Origin: Syntrophomonadaceae bacterium | GTDB lineage: Bacteria > Bacillota > Syntrophomonadia > Syntrophomonadales > DTU052 | Assembly: GCA_012729505.1 (NCBI GenBank) | Contig: JAAYDA010000029.1 | Span: 50,430-114,429, forward strand | DNA length: 64,000 bases | Direction: 5' to 3' | In this document: positions 1 to 9,052 of the stretch, in pieces | Layout of the letters: the number at the start of each line of letters is the position of its first letter | How positions within the stretch are numbered: position 1 is the stretch's first letter | Translations under genes and position numbers: made by a program | Notes under the pieces: model-generated | What the model saw: only the letters and a program-made list of their open reading frames with translations | Databases searched by the model: none | What the model was told of the DNA's origin: nothing

Positions 1-1151
1 TCTTTACGCTGATAAAATTTCACTGCTCCCACAATCCGATAAGGTATTAACTGACGATTCAAGGCCTCTTCAATAATCCTCGACTGAGCATGAGTCCTAT
101 AAAATATGGCACAGTCCATATAACGATACTGTTTTCTTTTTACAATATCTTTGATAAACTGAGCCAAAAACTCCCCTTCCTGCTGATGATTAGCCGCACC
201 AAATCGCAACAGCTGCTCGCCGTTGGGATTTTGAGTAATCAGGTTCTTCTTTAAACGTCCTCCATTATTAACAATAATAGCGTTGGCTGCTTCCAGAATA
301 TATTTAGTGGAACGATAATTTTCCTCCAGGGTGATCACTTTGGCTTTCGGGTAAATTTCCAAAAACCGTTCAATGTTATATGGTTCGGCACCCCGCCAGC
401 TATAGATGGATTGATCGGGATCACCTACCACAAAGAGATTGCCGTTTGCTCCGGCCAACAAGTTGGTCCACAAAAACTGAGCATAGTTGGTATCCTGATA
501 TTCATCTATCATTACATAATGAAACCTGGTCTGATAGCTATGTAAAACATCAGGGAATTCCTTGAATAACCTTACCGTAAGGCCAATCAAGTCTTCAAAA
601 TCAAGAACATTCAGCTCCCGCAGCCGACTGCCATAGAGCCTGAACAACTGAAGATAGAGGTCCCTTTGCTGGGGCGCCATCTTAAGCCCGGTGAAATAAT
701 CACCCGGTTCACTCATGCTGTTTTTGGCCTGCTTTATGAAAAAAGAGGCCAATTCAGGTTTGGCATCATATTCCTGCAATTCTTTCAGACAGTCTTTGAT
801 GACCGCACGCTGCTCCCCTTCATCCATAATGGTGAAGCCCTTGCGATATCCTAATTTCTCTATTTCCATACGCAAAATCTGGTAGGAAGCCGAATGGAAA
901 GTCCTTATCCACTGGCCGTTGAAGTTGGGAATGAGTCCCTTTATCCGCTCTTTCATTTCCTGGGCCGCCTTGTTGGTAAAAGTAATGGCCATTATCTCAT
1001 GAGGAGATACCCCTTGTTCGACCAAATGGGCAACCCTTCTGGTTAATACCCTGGTTTTTCCGCTTCCGGCACCAGCCAGGACCAGGCAAGGTCCGTCATT
1101 ATGCCGGACCGCTTCCAGTTGAGAATTATTAAGTTTCTCAAGAATTTTCAT
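1..1151 (-). CDS. pcrA: ATP-dependent DNA helicase PcrA/UvrD, 5' part only
   Basis: Superfamily 1 DNA helicase that unwinds DNA during repair and replication. The frame starts at ATG 1151, six or seven bases after GGAGAA, and runs off the left edge of the window, so about 383 codons are visible. The N-terminus has the Q-motif-like stretch LNNSQLEAV followed by Walker A (AGAGSGKT). Further on are the Walker B/DExx motif (MIDEYQDTN), VVGDPDQSIYSWRGA and LEENYRST, all typical of PcrA. The C-terminal half is outside the window. It reads in the same direction as the his genes, which lie immediately upstream of it, and may be partly co-transcribed with them. Confidence 0.93.
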   Translation of the reverse strand, partial: MKILEKLNNSQLEAVRHNDGPCLVLAGAGSGKTRVLTRRVAHLVEQGVSPHEIMAITFTNKAAQEMKERIKGLIPNFNGQWIRTFHSASYQILRMEIEKLGYRKGFTIMDEGEQRAVIKDCLKELQEYDAKPELASFFIKQAKNSMSEPGDYFTGLKMAPQQRDLYLQLFRLYGSRLRELNVLDFEDLIGLTVRLFKEFPDVLHSYQTRFHYVMIDEYQDTNYAQFLWTNLLAGANGNLFVVGDPDQSIYSWRGAEPYNIERFLEIYPKAKVITLEENYRSTKYILEAANAIIVNNGGRLKKNLITQNPNGEQLLRFGAANHQQEGEFLAQFIKDIVKRKQYRYMDCAIFYRTHAQSRIIEEALNRQLIPYRIVGAVKFYQRK

Positions 1152-1309
1152 TTTTTTCTCCAGTAAAAATTATCATGTCTTTCTATTAAGGATAACTCAA
1201 ATAGCGACAATCTGCCAGGGTAACAATCCAGACATTCTGGTTCTGAGGAATAGCTGGCTTTCATATGCGCAGCTGTTTACTGTAGTTGAAGTGACATTCC
1301 CAGGCTCGC

Positions 1310-1963
1310 TTACCTGCGGCTCCGGAGTTCCTTGAACACCTGAGCCAGGCTTACATCCTTTTCGACCATCAATACCAGCAGGTGGTAGATTAAGTCGGAA
1401 ATTTCATAAACCAGTTCGCCCTTATCCGGGTTTTTGGCGGCAATAATAACCTCGGCGCTTTCTTCTCCGACTTTTTTCAAGATCTTATCGATCCCTTTGT
1501 TAAACAGATATGTGGTGTAAGAACCTTCCGGCCGCTGAATATACCGGCCCCGAATTACTTCCTGGAGCTCGGCCATAATAGCCGGTGAGCCTTCCCCATA
1601 TACCTCTTGCGGATCAAAAAGGCGGGTACTTAATTCATCACCCTCCAGATTTCTGTAAAAACAGCTCTGATGCCCGGTGTGACAAGACGGTCCGGAGGCT
1701 TCCACCAAAAGCAACAGAGCATCATGGTCACAGTCATACCGAATCTCAACTATCGACTGGATATTTCCGGACTCCTCTCCCTTATGCCAGAGCTGATTCC
1801 TGCTCCGGGAAAAAAACCAGGTTTCACCGGTAGTAATAGTTCGCTCCAGCGCTTCCCGGTTCATGTAAGCCATCATCAGAACTTCCTTGCTGTTTTTGTC
1901 CTGAACAATAGCAGGTATCAGGCCATTATTATCGTATTTTAACTGATCAGACATATTAGTCAT
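1310..1963 (-). CDS. hisIE: Bifunctional phosphoribosyl-AMP cyclohydrolase / phosphoribosyl-ATP pyrophosphatase
   Basis: Catalyses histidine steps 2 and 3: hydrolysis of phosphoribosyl-ATP (HisE) and ring opening of phosphoribosyl-AMP (HisI). The 217 residues carry HisI first, with the metal-site sequences DCDHDA and SCHTGHQSC at roughly residues 78-105. The HisE domain follows in the last 90 residues, with the helix [15 protein letters not shown]. The order and length match the fused HisIE of many bacteria. The start ATG overlaps the hisF stop codon by one base (TAATG), which indicates translational coupling. It is the last gene of the his operon. Confidence 0.95.
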   Translation of the reverse strand: MTNMSDQLKYDNNGLIPAIVQDKNSKEVLMMAYMNREALERTITTGETWFFSRSRNQLWHKGEESGNIQSIVEIRYDCDHDALLLLVEASGPSCHTGHQSCFYRNLEGDELSTRLFDPQEVYGEGSPAIMAELQEVIRGRYIQRPEGSYTTYLFNKGIDKILKKVGEESAEVIIAAKNPDKGELVYEISDLIYHLLVLMVEKDVSLAQVFKELRSRR

Positions 1964-2718
1964 TATCTTACCGCCACCCCCCGGTCCGCCAGATATTTTT
2001 TAGCCTCGGCTACCCGATAATCACCATAATGAAATATCGATGCCACTAAAACCGCATCGGCTTTTCCTTGCGTTACCGCTTCGTAAAGATGCTCCAGATT
2101 CCCGGCACCACCTGAAGCGATAACCGGTATTCTCACCGCCTCACCTATGGTTCTGGTCAAAGGAAGATCATAACCATTCCTGGTTCCATCCTTATCCATA
2201 CTGGTCAACAGAATCTCACCCGCCCCCAGTGATTCCACCTGACATGCCCATTCTACTGCATCAAGACCGGTGGGAGTTCTCCCTCCATTAATGACTACCT
2301 CCCATTTTTCTCCTTCTATTTGACGTGCATCGATAGCCACCACTATACATTGACAGCCAAATTTATCTGCTCCTTCGGTTATCAAGGATGGAGTCTTGAC
2401 CGCTGCCGTATTGAGAGATATCTTGTCGGCACCGGCTTTAAGCATTTTGCGGATATCTTCAATATTCCGTAAACCTCCGCCAACTGTAAAGGGAATAAAG
2501 ACCTGCTCCGCAGTACGCCGGGCTACATCGAAGATGATGCTGCGGTCCTCCGAGGAAGCGGTTATATCCAGAAATACCAATTCATCCGCACCTTCGCTAT
2601 CATAAAAAGCTGCCAATTCCACGGGATCACCTGCATCGCGAAGGTCTACAAAGTTTACCCCCTTTACCACCCGCCCGGCATGGACATCCAAACAGGGAAT
2701 TATCCTTTTCGCCAACAA
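1963..2718 (-). CDS. hisF: Imidazole glycerol phosphate synthase, cyclase subunit
   Basis: Uses ammonia channelled from HisH to convert PRFAR to imidazole glycerol phosphate and AICAR. The 251-residue protein is a full-length HisF barrel. It begins [19 protein letters not shown], with the catalytic Asp in CLDV, and the second catalytic Asp lies in the later TSMDKDGT stretch. The start is TTG 2718, behind GAGGTGAAGAAACG. The gene lies 12 bases after hisA and overlaps hisIE by one base. The AICAR it releases feeds back into purine synthesis through PurH, encoded about 9 kb upstream in the same gene block. Confidence 0.95.
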   Translation of the reverse strand: MLAKRIIPCLDVHAGRVVKGVNFVDLRDAGDPVELAAFYDSEGADELVFLDITASSEDRSIIFDVARRTAEQVFIPFTVGGGLRNIEDIRKMLKAGADKISLNTAAVKTPSLITEGADKFGCQCIVVAIDARQIEGEKWEVVINGGRTPTGLDAVEWACQVESLGAGEILLTSMDKDGTRNGYDLPLTRTIGEAVRIPVIASGGAGNLEHLYEAVTQGKADAVLVASIFHYGDYRVAEAKKYLADRGVAVR

Positions 2719-2730
2719 CGTTTCTTCACC

Positions 2731-3453
2731 TCATCTTCCTGCAGCATTAAGGGCTTCTCCCAGGGTAATCCGTCCTTCATACAGGGCTTTGCCTATAATC
2801 GCCCCCTCAATCCCCGGGATTTGCCGCAGCTTCACAATATCTTTCACACTGGTAACTCCACCTGATCCTATCACCGATAAGCCGCTTCCTTTAGCCAAAG
2901 CCTCAGTTGCAGAAAGATTGGGCCCTTGTAATTCTCCATCCCTGCTAATATCGGTATACACCAGACGGGTAATCCCCAATGATTTCATTTCTAAAGCCAA
3001 ATCCAAAGCCGGCACTTCTGTAACATCCACCCACCCTTTTACCGCCACCATTCCATTTCGGGCATCAATGCCAATGACGATTTTATCAGGGCCAAACTCC
3101 TTCAGCAGATTCTCTATAAAAAATCGGTCATCTAAAGCCTTTGTTCCAATAATAATACGGCTGACTCCCAGGTTCAGGAAACTGGCGGCTATCTTCATAT
3201 CTCGAATTCCACCACCCAGCTGAACAGGAATATTCAACTGGGAAACCATATCCTTGATAATGCTTTGATTACGTGGAATACCGGAGAAAGCCCCGTCCAG
3301 ATCCACCACATGCACCCATTGGGCTCCCTGGCGCTCCCACTGACGGGCTATTTCCGCCGGGTCTTGGCTATATACGGTTTCCTGATCCTTCCTGCCCTGA
3401 ATCAGGCGGACACATCGACCTTCTTTAATATCTACAGCCGGGAAAATCAGCAA
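2731..3453 (-). CDS. hisA: ProFAR isomerase
   Basis: Isomerises ProFAR to PRFAR, the fourth histidine step, on a half-barrel-duplicated TIM fold. The 240-residue length is standard. The N-terminus (FPAVDIKEGRCVRL) holds the catalytic Asp, and the second half has YTDISRDGELQGPN with the second Asp. The start is TTG 3453, preceded by GAGGGGGATAAAAAC. It lies between hisH and hisF, whose products form the next enzyme, as in most Firmicute his operons. Confidence 0.95.
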   Translation of the reverse strand: MLIFPAVDIKEGRCVRLIQGRKDQETVYSQDPAEIARQWERQGAQWVHVVDLDGAFSGIPRNQSIIKDMVSQLNIPVQLGGGIRDMKIAASFLNLGVSRIIIGTKALDDRFFIENLLKEFGPDKIVIGIDARNGMVAVKGWVDVTEVPALDLALEMKSLGITRLVYTDISRDGELQGPNLSATEALAKGSGLSVIGSGGVTSVKDIVKLRQIPGIEGAIIGKALYEGRITLGEALNAAGR

Positions 3454-3519
3454 GTTTTTATCCCCCTCTTTTTCCTTCCGGTATAGATAGGTCTAAACCG
3501 CCTGTCCTCCAAAAGGAAT

Positions 3520-4125
3520 CTATTTATTAACAATACGTCCAAAATTCTTTAATATCTGCAGGCCCAGAGCACTGGATTTTTCCGGATGGAACTGGCAGCC
3601 CATGATGCTATCCTTCTGGACCGCACAGCAAAATTCTCTGCCATAATGGCAGATTCCGATGCTCTCATCTCCTTGCGGAATACAATGGTAGGAATGCACG
3701 AAATAGAAATATGAATCATTAGGAATTCCTATAAACAAAGGGCTGCTCCTGACTTGACGAAGCTGATTCCAACCCATGTGGGGAACCTTTTCCTCATAGG
3801 GAAAGCGCACCACCCGACCAGGAATAATATCAAGACCCCGGTGATTACCATTCTCTTCACTTTCAGAAAATAACAGCTGCATACCCAGACATATGCCCAG
3901 CAAAGGGATTCTCTGACGAACAACCTCCTGCAGGGCCTGGGCCATACCAGTCCTGTTGAGGCTGGCTACCGCATCCTTAAATGCTCCCACTCCCGGCAAG
4001 ATCACCCCCGACGCAGCTGCCACCTCCTCAGGATGACCGGTAACCTGGGCGACTAACCCTGCGCTTTCCAAGCCTTTCTGGACACTGCGAAGATTTCCCA
4101 TTCCATAATCAATTATGGAGATCAT
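3520..4125 (-). CDS. hisH: Imidazole glycerol phosphate synthase, glutamine amidotransferase subunit
   Basis: Class I glutamine amidotransferase that supplies ammonia to HisF. The 201 residues include the nucleophile elbow LGICLGMQLL (catalytic Cys) and the His-Glu pair in CQFHPEKS near the C-terminus. The start ATG 4125 begins ISIIDYGMGN, which is characteristic of HisH. Its ribosome site is weak: the nearest GGGAG is about 14 bases upstream, so expression may depend on translation of the upstream hisB. Confidence 0.95.
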   Translation of the reverse strand: MISIIDYGMGNLRSVQKGLESAGLVAQVTGHPEEVAAASGVILPGVGAFKDAVASLNRTGMAQALQEVVRQRIPLLGICLGMQLLFSESEENGNHRGLDIIPGRVVRFPYEEKVPHMGWNQLRQVRSSPLFIGIPNDSYFYFVHSYHCIPQGDESIGICHYGREFCCAVQKDSIMGCQFHPEKSSALGLQILKNFGRIVNK

Positions 4126-4179
4126 TATTACAAACCAACTCCCAAAAAACCAGTATTATGTACAGTCTGCCAGGAAATG

Positions 4180-4776
4180 TTACAGTCGGCCTTTTGAAGA
4201 CCATACCCCTTGGATTCGCGGCTCATAAGCAATAGCTTCACTAAGAGCACGGGCAAAGCTTTTGAAGATTGCTTCTATGATATGGTGGGTATTACTGCCT
4301 TTCAGCAGATCAATATGGATAGTCATTCCGCTATTATTGGCCATGGCCCGAAAGAATTCTTCCACCAATTCAGTTGAAAAGCTCCCGACTGCTTCCATCG
4401 GCATAGGGACATTAAAATCCAGATAAGGCCGTCCGGACAGATCCATGACTACCCGGGCCAAGGCCTCATCCATAGGAATAAGCGCACTACCATAACGATT
4501 GATGCCCCGCTTTTCACCCAGACATTCTTTCAGCGCCTGTCCCAGACATATACCTATATCCTCAACGGTATGGTGGTCATCGATCTGAGTGTCTCCCCGT
4601 GCCCATATCCGCAGGTCACACAGGCTGTGGGCAGCCAGCAAAACCAACATATGACTCAAAAATGGCACTTCAATATCAATTTGGCTGTTGCCCGTTCCAT
4701 CCAGCTCCAGATTTAATACTATTTCGGTTTCACTAGTCTTCCGGCGAATCTCGGCAACTCTTGCATCATTGTCCAT
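4180..4776 (-). CDS. hisB: Imidazoleglycerol-phosphate dehydratase
   Basis: Dehydrates imidazole glycerol phosphate to imidazole acetol phosphate. At 198 residues this is the monofunctional HisB, with no phosphatase domain. The manganese-binding motifs HHTVEDIGI and HHIIEAIFKSFARAL mark the two halves of the fold. I chose ATG 4776 over ATG 4812 because AAGGAG lies 9 bases before it and the family starts near there. With this start the gene overlaps the end of hisD by 11 bases. Confidence 0.93.
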   Translation of the reverse strand: MDNDARVAEIRRKTSETEIVLNLELDGTGNSQIDIEVPFLSHMLVLLAAHSLCDLRIWARGDTQIDDHHTVEDIGICLGQALKECLGEKRGINRYGSALIPMDEALARVVMDLSGRPYLDFNVPMPMEAVGSFSTELVEEFFRAMANNSGMTIHIDLLKGSNTHHIIEAIFKSFARALSEAIAYEPRIQGVWSSKGRL

Positions 4777-6061
4777 CGGCCGATCTCCTTCGCACCTTAA
4801 CGGAATTAGCATGGGCAGTTAGCCCCTCAACCTCAGCCAGTCGAATAACTTCCTTGTGGTTTTTTTCAAAACCCATCCGGCTGTAATAAACCAGACTGGA
4901 TTTCTTCATAAAGGTAGCTACCGTAACCGGCGAATAAAACTTGGCTGTTCCTCCGGTAGGCAGTATGTGGTTGGGACCGGCCAGATAATCGCCGACCGGC
5001 TCCGGAGTATAATGTCCCAGGAAAATAGCCCCCGCGTTTTTAATAGCGCCCAACCAGCTAAAAGGCTCCTCCACCATTACTTCCAGATGCTCAGGTGCCA
5101 CCCGATTAGCAATTTCGAAAGCCTCATCCAGATCAGATACCAGAATGAAAGCTCCATTCTGTACCAAAGATTCCCGAATAATTGTGCGTCGGGACAGAGT
5201 TACTATCTGCTTCTCAATCTCCTCTTCCACCCGATCCATAAAATCCGAGCTGTACGAAACCAGAATCGAGCGGGCCCGCACATCATGCTCCGCCTGAGAC
5301 ATGAGATCAGCCGCAACATGGGCCGGATCAGCACTTTCATCAGCTACAATCAATATCTCGCTTGGTCCCGCCAGCATATCTATATCAACTTCTCCATATA
5401 CCAGCTTCTTGGCCAGAGTAACGTATATGTTACCCGGTCCGGTAATCTTATCAACCGGTTTTATCGTATTGGTACCATAAGCCAGGGCAAATACCGCCTG
5501 GGCGCCGCCCACCTTGTATATCTCTGAAACCCCCAGCTCCGCTGCCGCCACCAAAGTATAAGGATTAATTTTACCATTGGCGTCCGGAGGCGTCACCATG
5601 GCAATCTCCTCCACTCCCGCCACCAAAGCCGGGATCGCATTCATCAACACCGAAGAAGGATAAGCCGCAGTCCCGCCCGGAACATATATTCCTACTCTTT
5701 CTAACGGCCGGTGAATCTGTCCCATGATATTACCATCCGCATCCGGCTCCATCCAGCTGGGGTTCATCTGCTTGAAATGAAAATCCTCTATATTGTCAAT
5801 GGCAACACCCAATGCATCCAAGAAATCACCATCGACCAAATTGTAAGCCTCGTCAATCTCATCGTCACTCACCATCAGCTTATCTTCCGTCAATTCAGCT
5901 CCATCATAGCGAAGAGTAAACTCAACCAGGGACTTATCCCCTTGGCTGCGAACCAGATTCCCAATTTCGGCCACCTGATCCGTTAAGGAATCAAGATCCT
6001 CGGAAACCTTGGCCAAAAACTCATCAAGCTCCCGTCCACTGCCGGCAAATCGTCTTATCAT
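4766..6061 (-). CDS. hisD: Histidinol dehydrogenase
   Basis: Performs the last two oxidations of histidine synthesis, histidinol to histidine, with NAD and zinc. The 431-residue length is normal. The NAD-site sequence KITGPGNIYV and the catalytic and zinc region near EPVGDYLAGPNHILPT are visible. Its ATG overlaps the hisG stop codon (ATGA), so the two genes are translationally coupled. No hisC aminotransferase gene is in this cluster, so the substrate-providing transamination must be encoded elsewhere. Confidence 0.95.
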   Translation of the reverse strand: MIRRFAGSGRELDEFLAKVSEDLDSLTDQVAEIGNLVRSQGDKSLVEFTLRYDGAELTEDKLMVSDDEIDEAYNLVDGDFLDALGVAIDNIEDFHFKQMNPSWMEPDADGNIMGQIHRPLERVGIYVPGGTAAYPSSVLMNAIPALVAGVEEIAMVTPPDANGKINPYTLVAAAELGVSEIYKVGGAQAVFALAYGTNTIKPVDKITGPGNIYVTLAKKLVYGEVDIDMLAGPSEILIVADESADPAHVAADLMSQAEHDVRARSILVSYSSDFMDRVEEEIEKQIVTLSRRTIIRESLVQNGAFILVSDLDEAFEIANRVAPEHLEVMVEEPFSWLGAIKNAGAIFLGHYTPEPVGDYLAGPNHILPTGGTAKFYSPVTVATFMKKSSLVYYSRMGFEKNHKEVIRLAEVEGLTAHANSVKVRRRSADGQ

Positions 6062-6717
6062 TCCTTCACCACCCCTTCCGCCACCAATCGGCTCATCTTT
6101 GATATCATAGGCTCAATAATCGAATATTTGGTGCGGTAGCTAACCCGGTTAACGATCACCCGAGCTGTGCAAACCGCAATATTAGCCTTCTCCTTCAGGA
6201 AGTTTTCTTCCAGCGTCTTCCCGGTTGAGACTATATCCACAATGATTTCCGCCAGCCCCACTCGGGGTGCCAGCTCAATATTACCATGCAATTTAATGAC
6301 CTCAACCTGCAGGCCTTGCTCCCGAAAAAACTCCTCAGCTACATGGGGGAACTTGGTAGCCACCCGCTGATAATTGAAATCAGCCAGAGGCTGACCAACC
6401 CTTTCCTGGGGCACTGCCACAATAAATCGGCAATAACCGAAGCCCAAGTCCACCATCTCATAAACATCCTTGGCCTGATCAAGGATAATGTCCTTTCCTA
6501 CAATCCCCAGATCCGCCGCACCGTGCTCCACATAAGTAGGCACATCCGTAGGGCGGCACATTATATAACTAACCTTTTGATCTGGAAAATCAAAAACCAG
6601 ACTTCGCTTTCCATCACTGACTCCCCGGATTGGAAGATCGAGATGATCCAGCATTTGTAAAGTCGGCCCCAGGAGCTTCCCCTTGGGCAGAGCTATTGTA
6701 AGTTGTTCCGGATTCAT
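6058..6717 (-). CDS. hisG: ATP phosphoribosyltransferase, short form
   Basis: Condenses ATP with PRPP, the committed histidine step. At 219 residues it is the short HisG type, which lacks the C-terminal regulatory domain and needs HisZ as regulatory partner; hisZ is the gene just upstream. ADLGIVGKDIILD and the PRPP-loop region EIIVDIVSTGKTL are visible. The start ATG 6717 follows GAGGCAACTT. A consensus-like promoter lies about 45 bases upstream, so hisG can begin its own transcript. Confidence 0.95.
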   Translation of the reverse strand: MNPEQLTIALPKGKLLGPTLQMLDHLDLPIRGVSDGKRSLVFDFPDQKVSYIMCRPTDVPTYVEHGAADLGIVGKDIILDQAKDVYEMVDLGFGYCRFIVAVPQERVGQPLADFNYQRVATKFPHVAEEFFREQGLQVEVIKLHGNIELAPRVGLAEIIVDIVSTGKTLEENFLKEKANIAVCTARVIVNRVSYRTKYSIIEPMISKMSRLVAEGVVKE

Positions 6718-6759
6718 AAGTTGCCTCGCTTTAATGAATTAAAGTAATATACGCCCCAA

Positions 6760-6788
6760 AGTTTAACATCGGCTAATCAACCTGTCAA
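6760..6788 (-). promoter_or_regulatory. Sigma-A type promoter of hisG
   Basis: On the minus strand TTGACA (6783-6788) and TAAACT (6760-6765) are 17 bases apart. The -35 box is perfect and the -10 box matches in four of six positions. It lies in the 172-base gap between hisZ and hisG, so the his structural genes have their own start within the larger pur-his block. Confidence 0.75.
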
Positions 6789-6820
6789 TGAGCAATCACC
6801 TCCAGAGTCATCCGATGTTA
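6764..6820. repeat. Inverted repeat around the hisG promoter (possible operator)
   Basis: TAACATCGG at 6764-6772 and its exact reverse complement CCGATGTTA at 6812-6820 are 39 bases apart. The inner arm overlaps the -10 box and spacer of the hisG promoter and the outer arm lies upstream of the -35 box. The layout suggests an operator or looped repressor site; which protein binds is unknown. Confidence 0.45.
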
Positions 6821-6889
6821 TCAATAATAAATAATCACTATTTATGCTTTGCTCATTCCGAAGGCTTCTGGTCTTCGGCGTACTAGATA

Positions 6890-8026
6890 TCAGCCGGTTT
6901 TTGCCCCGGCTAACTTCGCAATGACATCTTTCTCTGAATTTTCTTGGATGTCAACCTCAGCAATATGTCCTTCTGCCCGCAAATCCCTGGCCTTTTTCAG
7001 AACAGCCCGAAGATCACTCCCTGATACTATCCAACGCTGCGGAAGAACTGCTCCGCGGTTTTGCAAAGCCAATAAAACCCTTTCGATCCCCACTGCGAAA
7101 CCGGTAGCAGCCTGAGGGCAGCCAAATTTGTCCAGGAGTTTATCGTATCTGCCCCCTCCCAGCAAAGGATAACCCAGTTGAGGAGAATATCCTTCAAAGA
7201 CTATACCGGTATAGTAGTCAAACCCCCTTAATATCCCCAGATCAATAACAACATCTTGTTGGATCCCATATATAGCTAAAAGCTCATAAACCTTAGTCAG
7301 TTCGGCTATTGCTTGATCAACTCCGGGCACCTTGCGGATTGCCTCCAGACGATTCAAAACCTCCGGCCCCCCATGTATCACCGGAAGCTCCAGCAAAACC
7401 CTTTTAAAATCCGGATTCATAGTCAGCCCGGACAACAGTTCACCCATGCCGACCAAGTCTTTCTTAAGAACTAATGCCTTTATGCTATCCTTGGCCTGTT
7501 CGTTCAGCCCGCTCTCTGCCAGCAGGCTGGTAAAAATCCCGATATGATTCAAGCTGATTTTAAACTCTAATTCCTGTTGGCCCAGAATTTCAGCGGCCAG
7601 AGCTATTACTTCCGCATCCGCTCTTTTTCCCGGCGCCCCAATCAGTTCCACCCCTAATTGGTAAAACTCCTTATAACGTCCCATCTGAGGCATGGTATGT
7701 CTGAAAATATTTGCATTATAAAAAAGGCGTAAAGGTTCATCAGTATCACGAAATTTGGTAGAAACGATGCGCGCAATAGGAATCGTCATCTCCGGACGCA
7801 GCACCAAGAGACGCCCATCGCGATCCTGAAGAAGAAACAGCTCCTGTCTCAGGTTATTTCCGGCCCCTCCTTCGATTACCTCCAGATACTCGAAGGTAGG
7901 CGTAATAACCTCCCTATAACCCCATTCAAGGAAGGTCTGTACGGTTCTATTCTCAAAATCCCGTTTCAGAGCCGCCTCATCGGGGAGAAAATCCTTGGTT
8001 CCTCTTACAATTTCATAATTGTTCAT
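6890..8026 (-). CDS. hisZ: ATP phosphoribosyltransferase regulatory subunit
   Basis: HisZ is a catalytically inactive relative of histidyl-tRNA synthetase that binds short HisG and confers activity and histidine feedback. The 378 residues keep the class II synthetase fold signatures (LRPEMTIPIARI, GILRGFDYYTGIVFEGY). The protein is shorter than a true HisRS, lacks the anticodon-binding domain, and sits directly upstream of a short hisG. ATG 8026 follows the yerC stop codon with no gap (TAAATG). Confidence 0.92.
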   Translation of the reverse strand: MNNYEIVRGTKDFLPDEAALKRDFENRTVQTFLEWGYREVITPTFEYLEVIEGGAGNNLRQELFLLQDRDGRLLVLRPEMTIPIARIVSTKFRDTDEPLRLFYNANIFRHTMPQMGRYKEFYQLGVELIGAPGKRADAEVIALAAEILGQQELEFKISLNHIGIFTSLLAESGLNEQAKDSIKALVLKKDLVGMGELLSGLTMNPDFKRVLLELPVIHGGPEVLNRLEAIRKVPGVDQAIAELTKVYELLAIYGIQQDVVIDLGILRGFDYYTGIVFEGYSPQLGYPLLGGGRYDKLLDKFGCPQAATGFAVGIERVLLALQNRGAVLPQRWIVSGSDLRAVLKKARDLRAEGHIAEVDIQENSEKDVIAKLAGAKTG

Positions 8027-8332
8027 TTACAGATCACTCTTTTCTCTGAGTCGCTCCAAAACCATTTTATAACCGCCCGATCCGTTTAGAAATCGTTTTA
8101 CCCGGCTGATGGTGGCGGTGCTGGCACCAGTTATTTCAGCAATCCGATTATATGTTTCATTTTCCACCAACATGCTCGCTACCCGCAAACGTTGGGATAA
8201 GATCTCTAATTCGTTTTTGGTACATAAGTCATCCAAAAAAACACTGCATTCCTTCTCATTAACCAGCACCAGAAAGGCAGATACTAACAATTCCTTATCT
8301 TCAGCTATCCTAAGCGCTTTCATGCCGGACAC
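8027..8332 (-). CDS. yerC: YerC/TrpR-family DNA-binding regulator
   Basis: Small helix-turn-helix protein of the TrpR-like YerC/YecD family, about 101 residues. The helix-turn-helix is in the centre (YNRIAEITGASTATISRVKR). The start is GTG 8332, six bases after AGGAGG. In Firmicutes YerC-like genes are often found near histidine or purine genes. Its position directly before hisZ, and the inverted repeat at the hisG promoter, make it a candidate his regulator. That regulatory role is inference. Confidence 0.85.
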   Translation of the reverse strand: MSGMKALRIAEDKELLVSAFLVLVNEKECSVFLDDLCTKNELEILSQRLRVASMLVENETYNRIAEITGASTATISRVKRFLNGSGGYKMVLERLREKSDL

Positions 8333-8343
8333 AGAATCCCTCC

Positions 8344-8958
8344 TTACAACAATTGCACATCGTTAATGACCAGGTCAAAACGACATCCCAAGTATTCCGC
8401 TGCCCGTTTGCACATCATCATCTTAGTTAAGAAAATCTCGAAATAATCCATTACACTGCAGACTTCGGTATCAATAGTCAGATTCATTACAATCAACCGT
8501 TCCATCGCGTTAATAAAAAGCGATGAATCTTTGGCCGCATAATTGACCCGATCTCTATCCGTAAAGGAGGTTGCGTCATTTTTGCGTACTCGCGAATGGT
8601 TGACATCCGATTTATCCGCCAAGATAACCGCAGCAGAAACATTGCTTACTGAATAGCCACCTGCTTGTTCCTCGTGGTGGGCTATGGCTCCCATGATAGT
8701 GGTAACCTCTTCCGGGTCCATACCCATCTCACTCAGAATCTCAAAAACCATTATTGCTCCCCAGGTTCCATGGCGATACCGGTGGATCAGATTCCCGATG
8801 TCATGAAGATAACCGGCAATGGCCGCCAGCTCAGCCTCCCGGCGGGGATAGCCAAGGTTAAATATGATGTCATAACTAAGCTCAGCAGTCAGTTCCGCAT
8901 GAGCGATACTGTGTTCCAGCGCTCCAATACTGCCTATAAACTGGTTACCCATTTCCAT
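8344..8958 (-). CDS. HD-domain phosphohydrolase
   Basis: Metal-dependent HD-superfamily protein of unknown substrate. The histidine and HD motifs are visible: EHSIAHAEL near the start, AGYLHDIGNLIHR near residue 52, and IAHHEEQAGG further on. This is the pattern of a single HD domain. The first ATG (8958) has a poorly placed ribosome site. The frame stays open for 16 more codons to ATT codons at 9001-9006, and those codons encode ITLEQVKENQEVKTY, which resembles the N-terminus I recall for this family. The true start may therefore be ATT with AAGGA nine bases upstream. It lies between purD and yerC. Confidence 0.8.
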   Translation of the reverse strand: MEMGNQFIGSIGALEHSIAHAELTAELSYDIIFNLGYPRREAELAAIAGYLHDIGNLIHRYRHGTWGAIMVFEILSEMGMDPEEVTTIMGAIAHHEEQAGGYSVSNVSAAVILADKSDVNHSRVRKNDATSFTDRDRVNYAAKDSSLFINAMERLIVMNLTIDTEVCSVMDYFEIFLTKMMMCKRAAEYLGCRFDLVINDVQLL

Positions 8959-9052
8959 ATAAGTTTTTACTTCCTGATTCTCTTTAACTTGTTCCAGAGT
9001 AATAATTTATATCAGTCCTTTTCAAGTTCCTATAGCGATTCATGGGCCGCAA

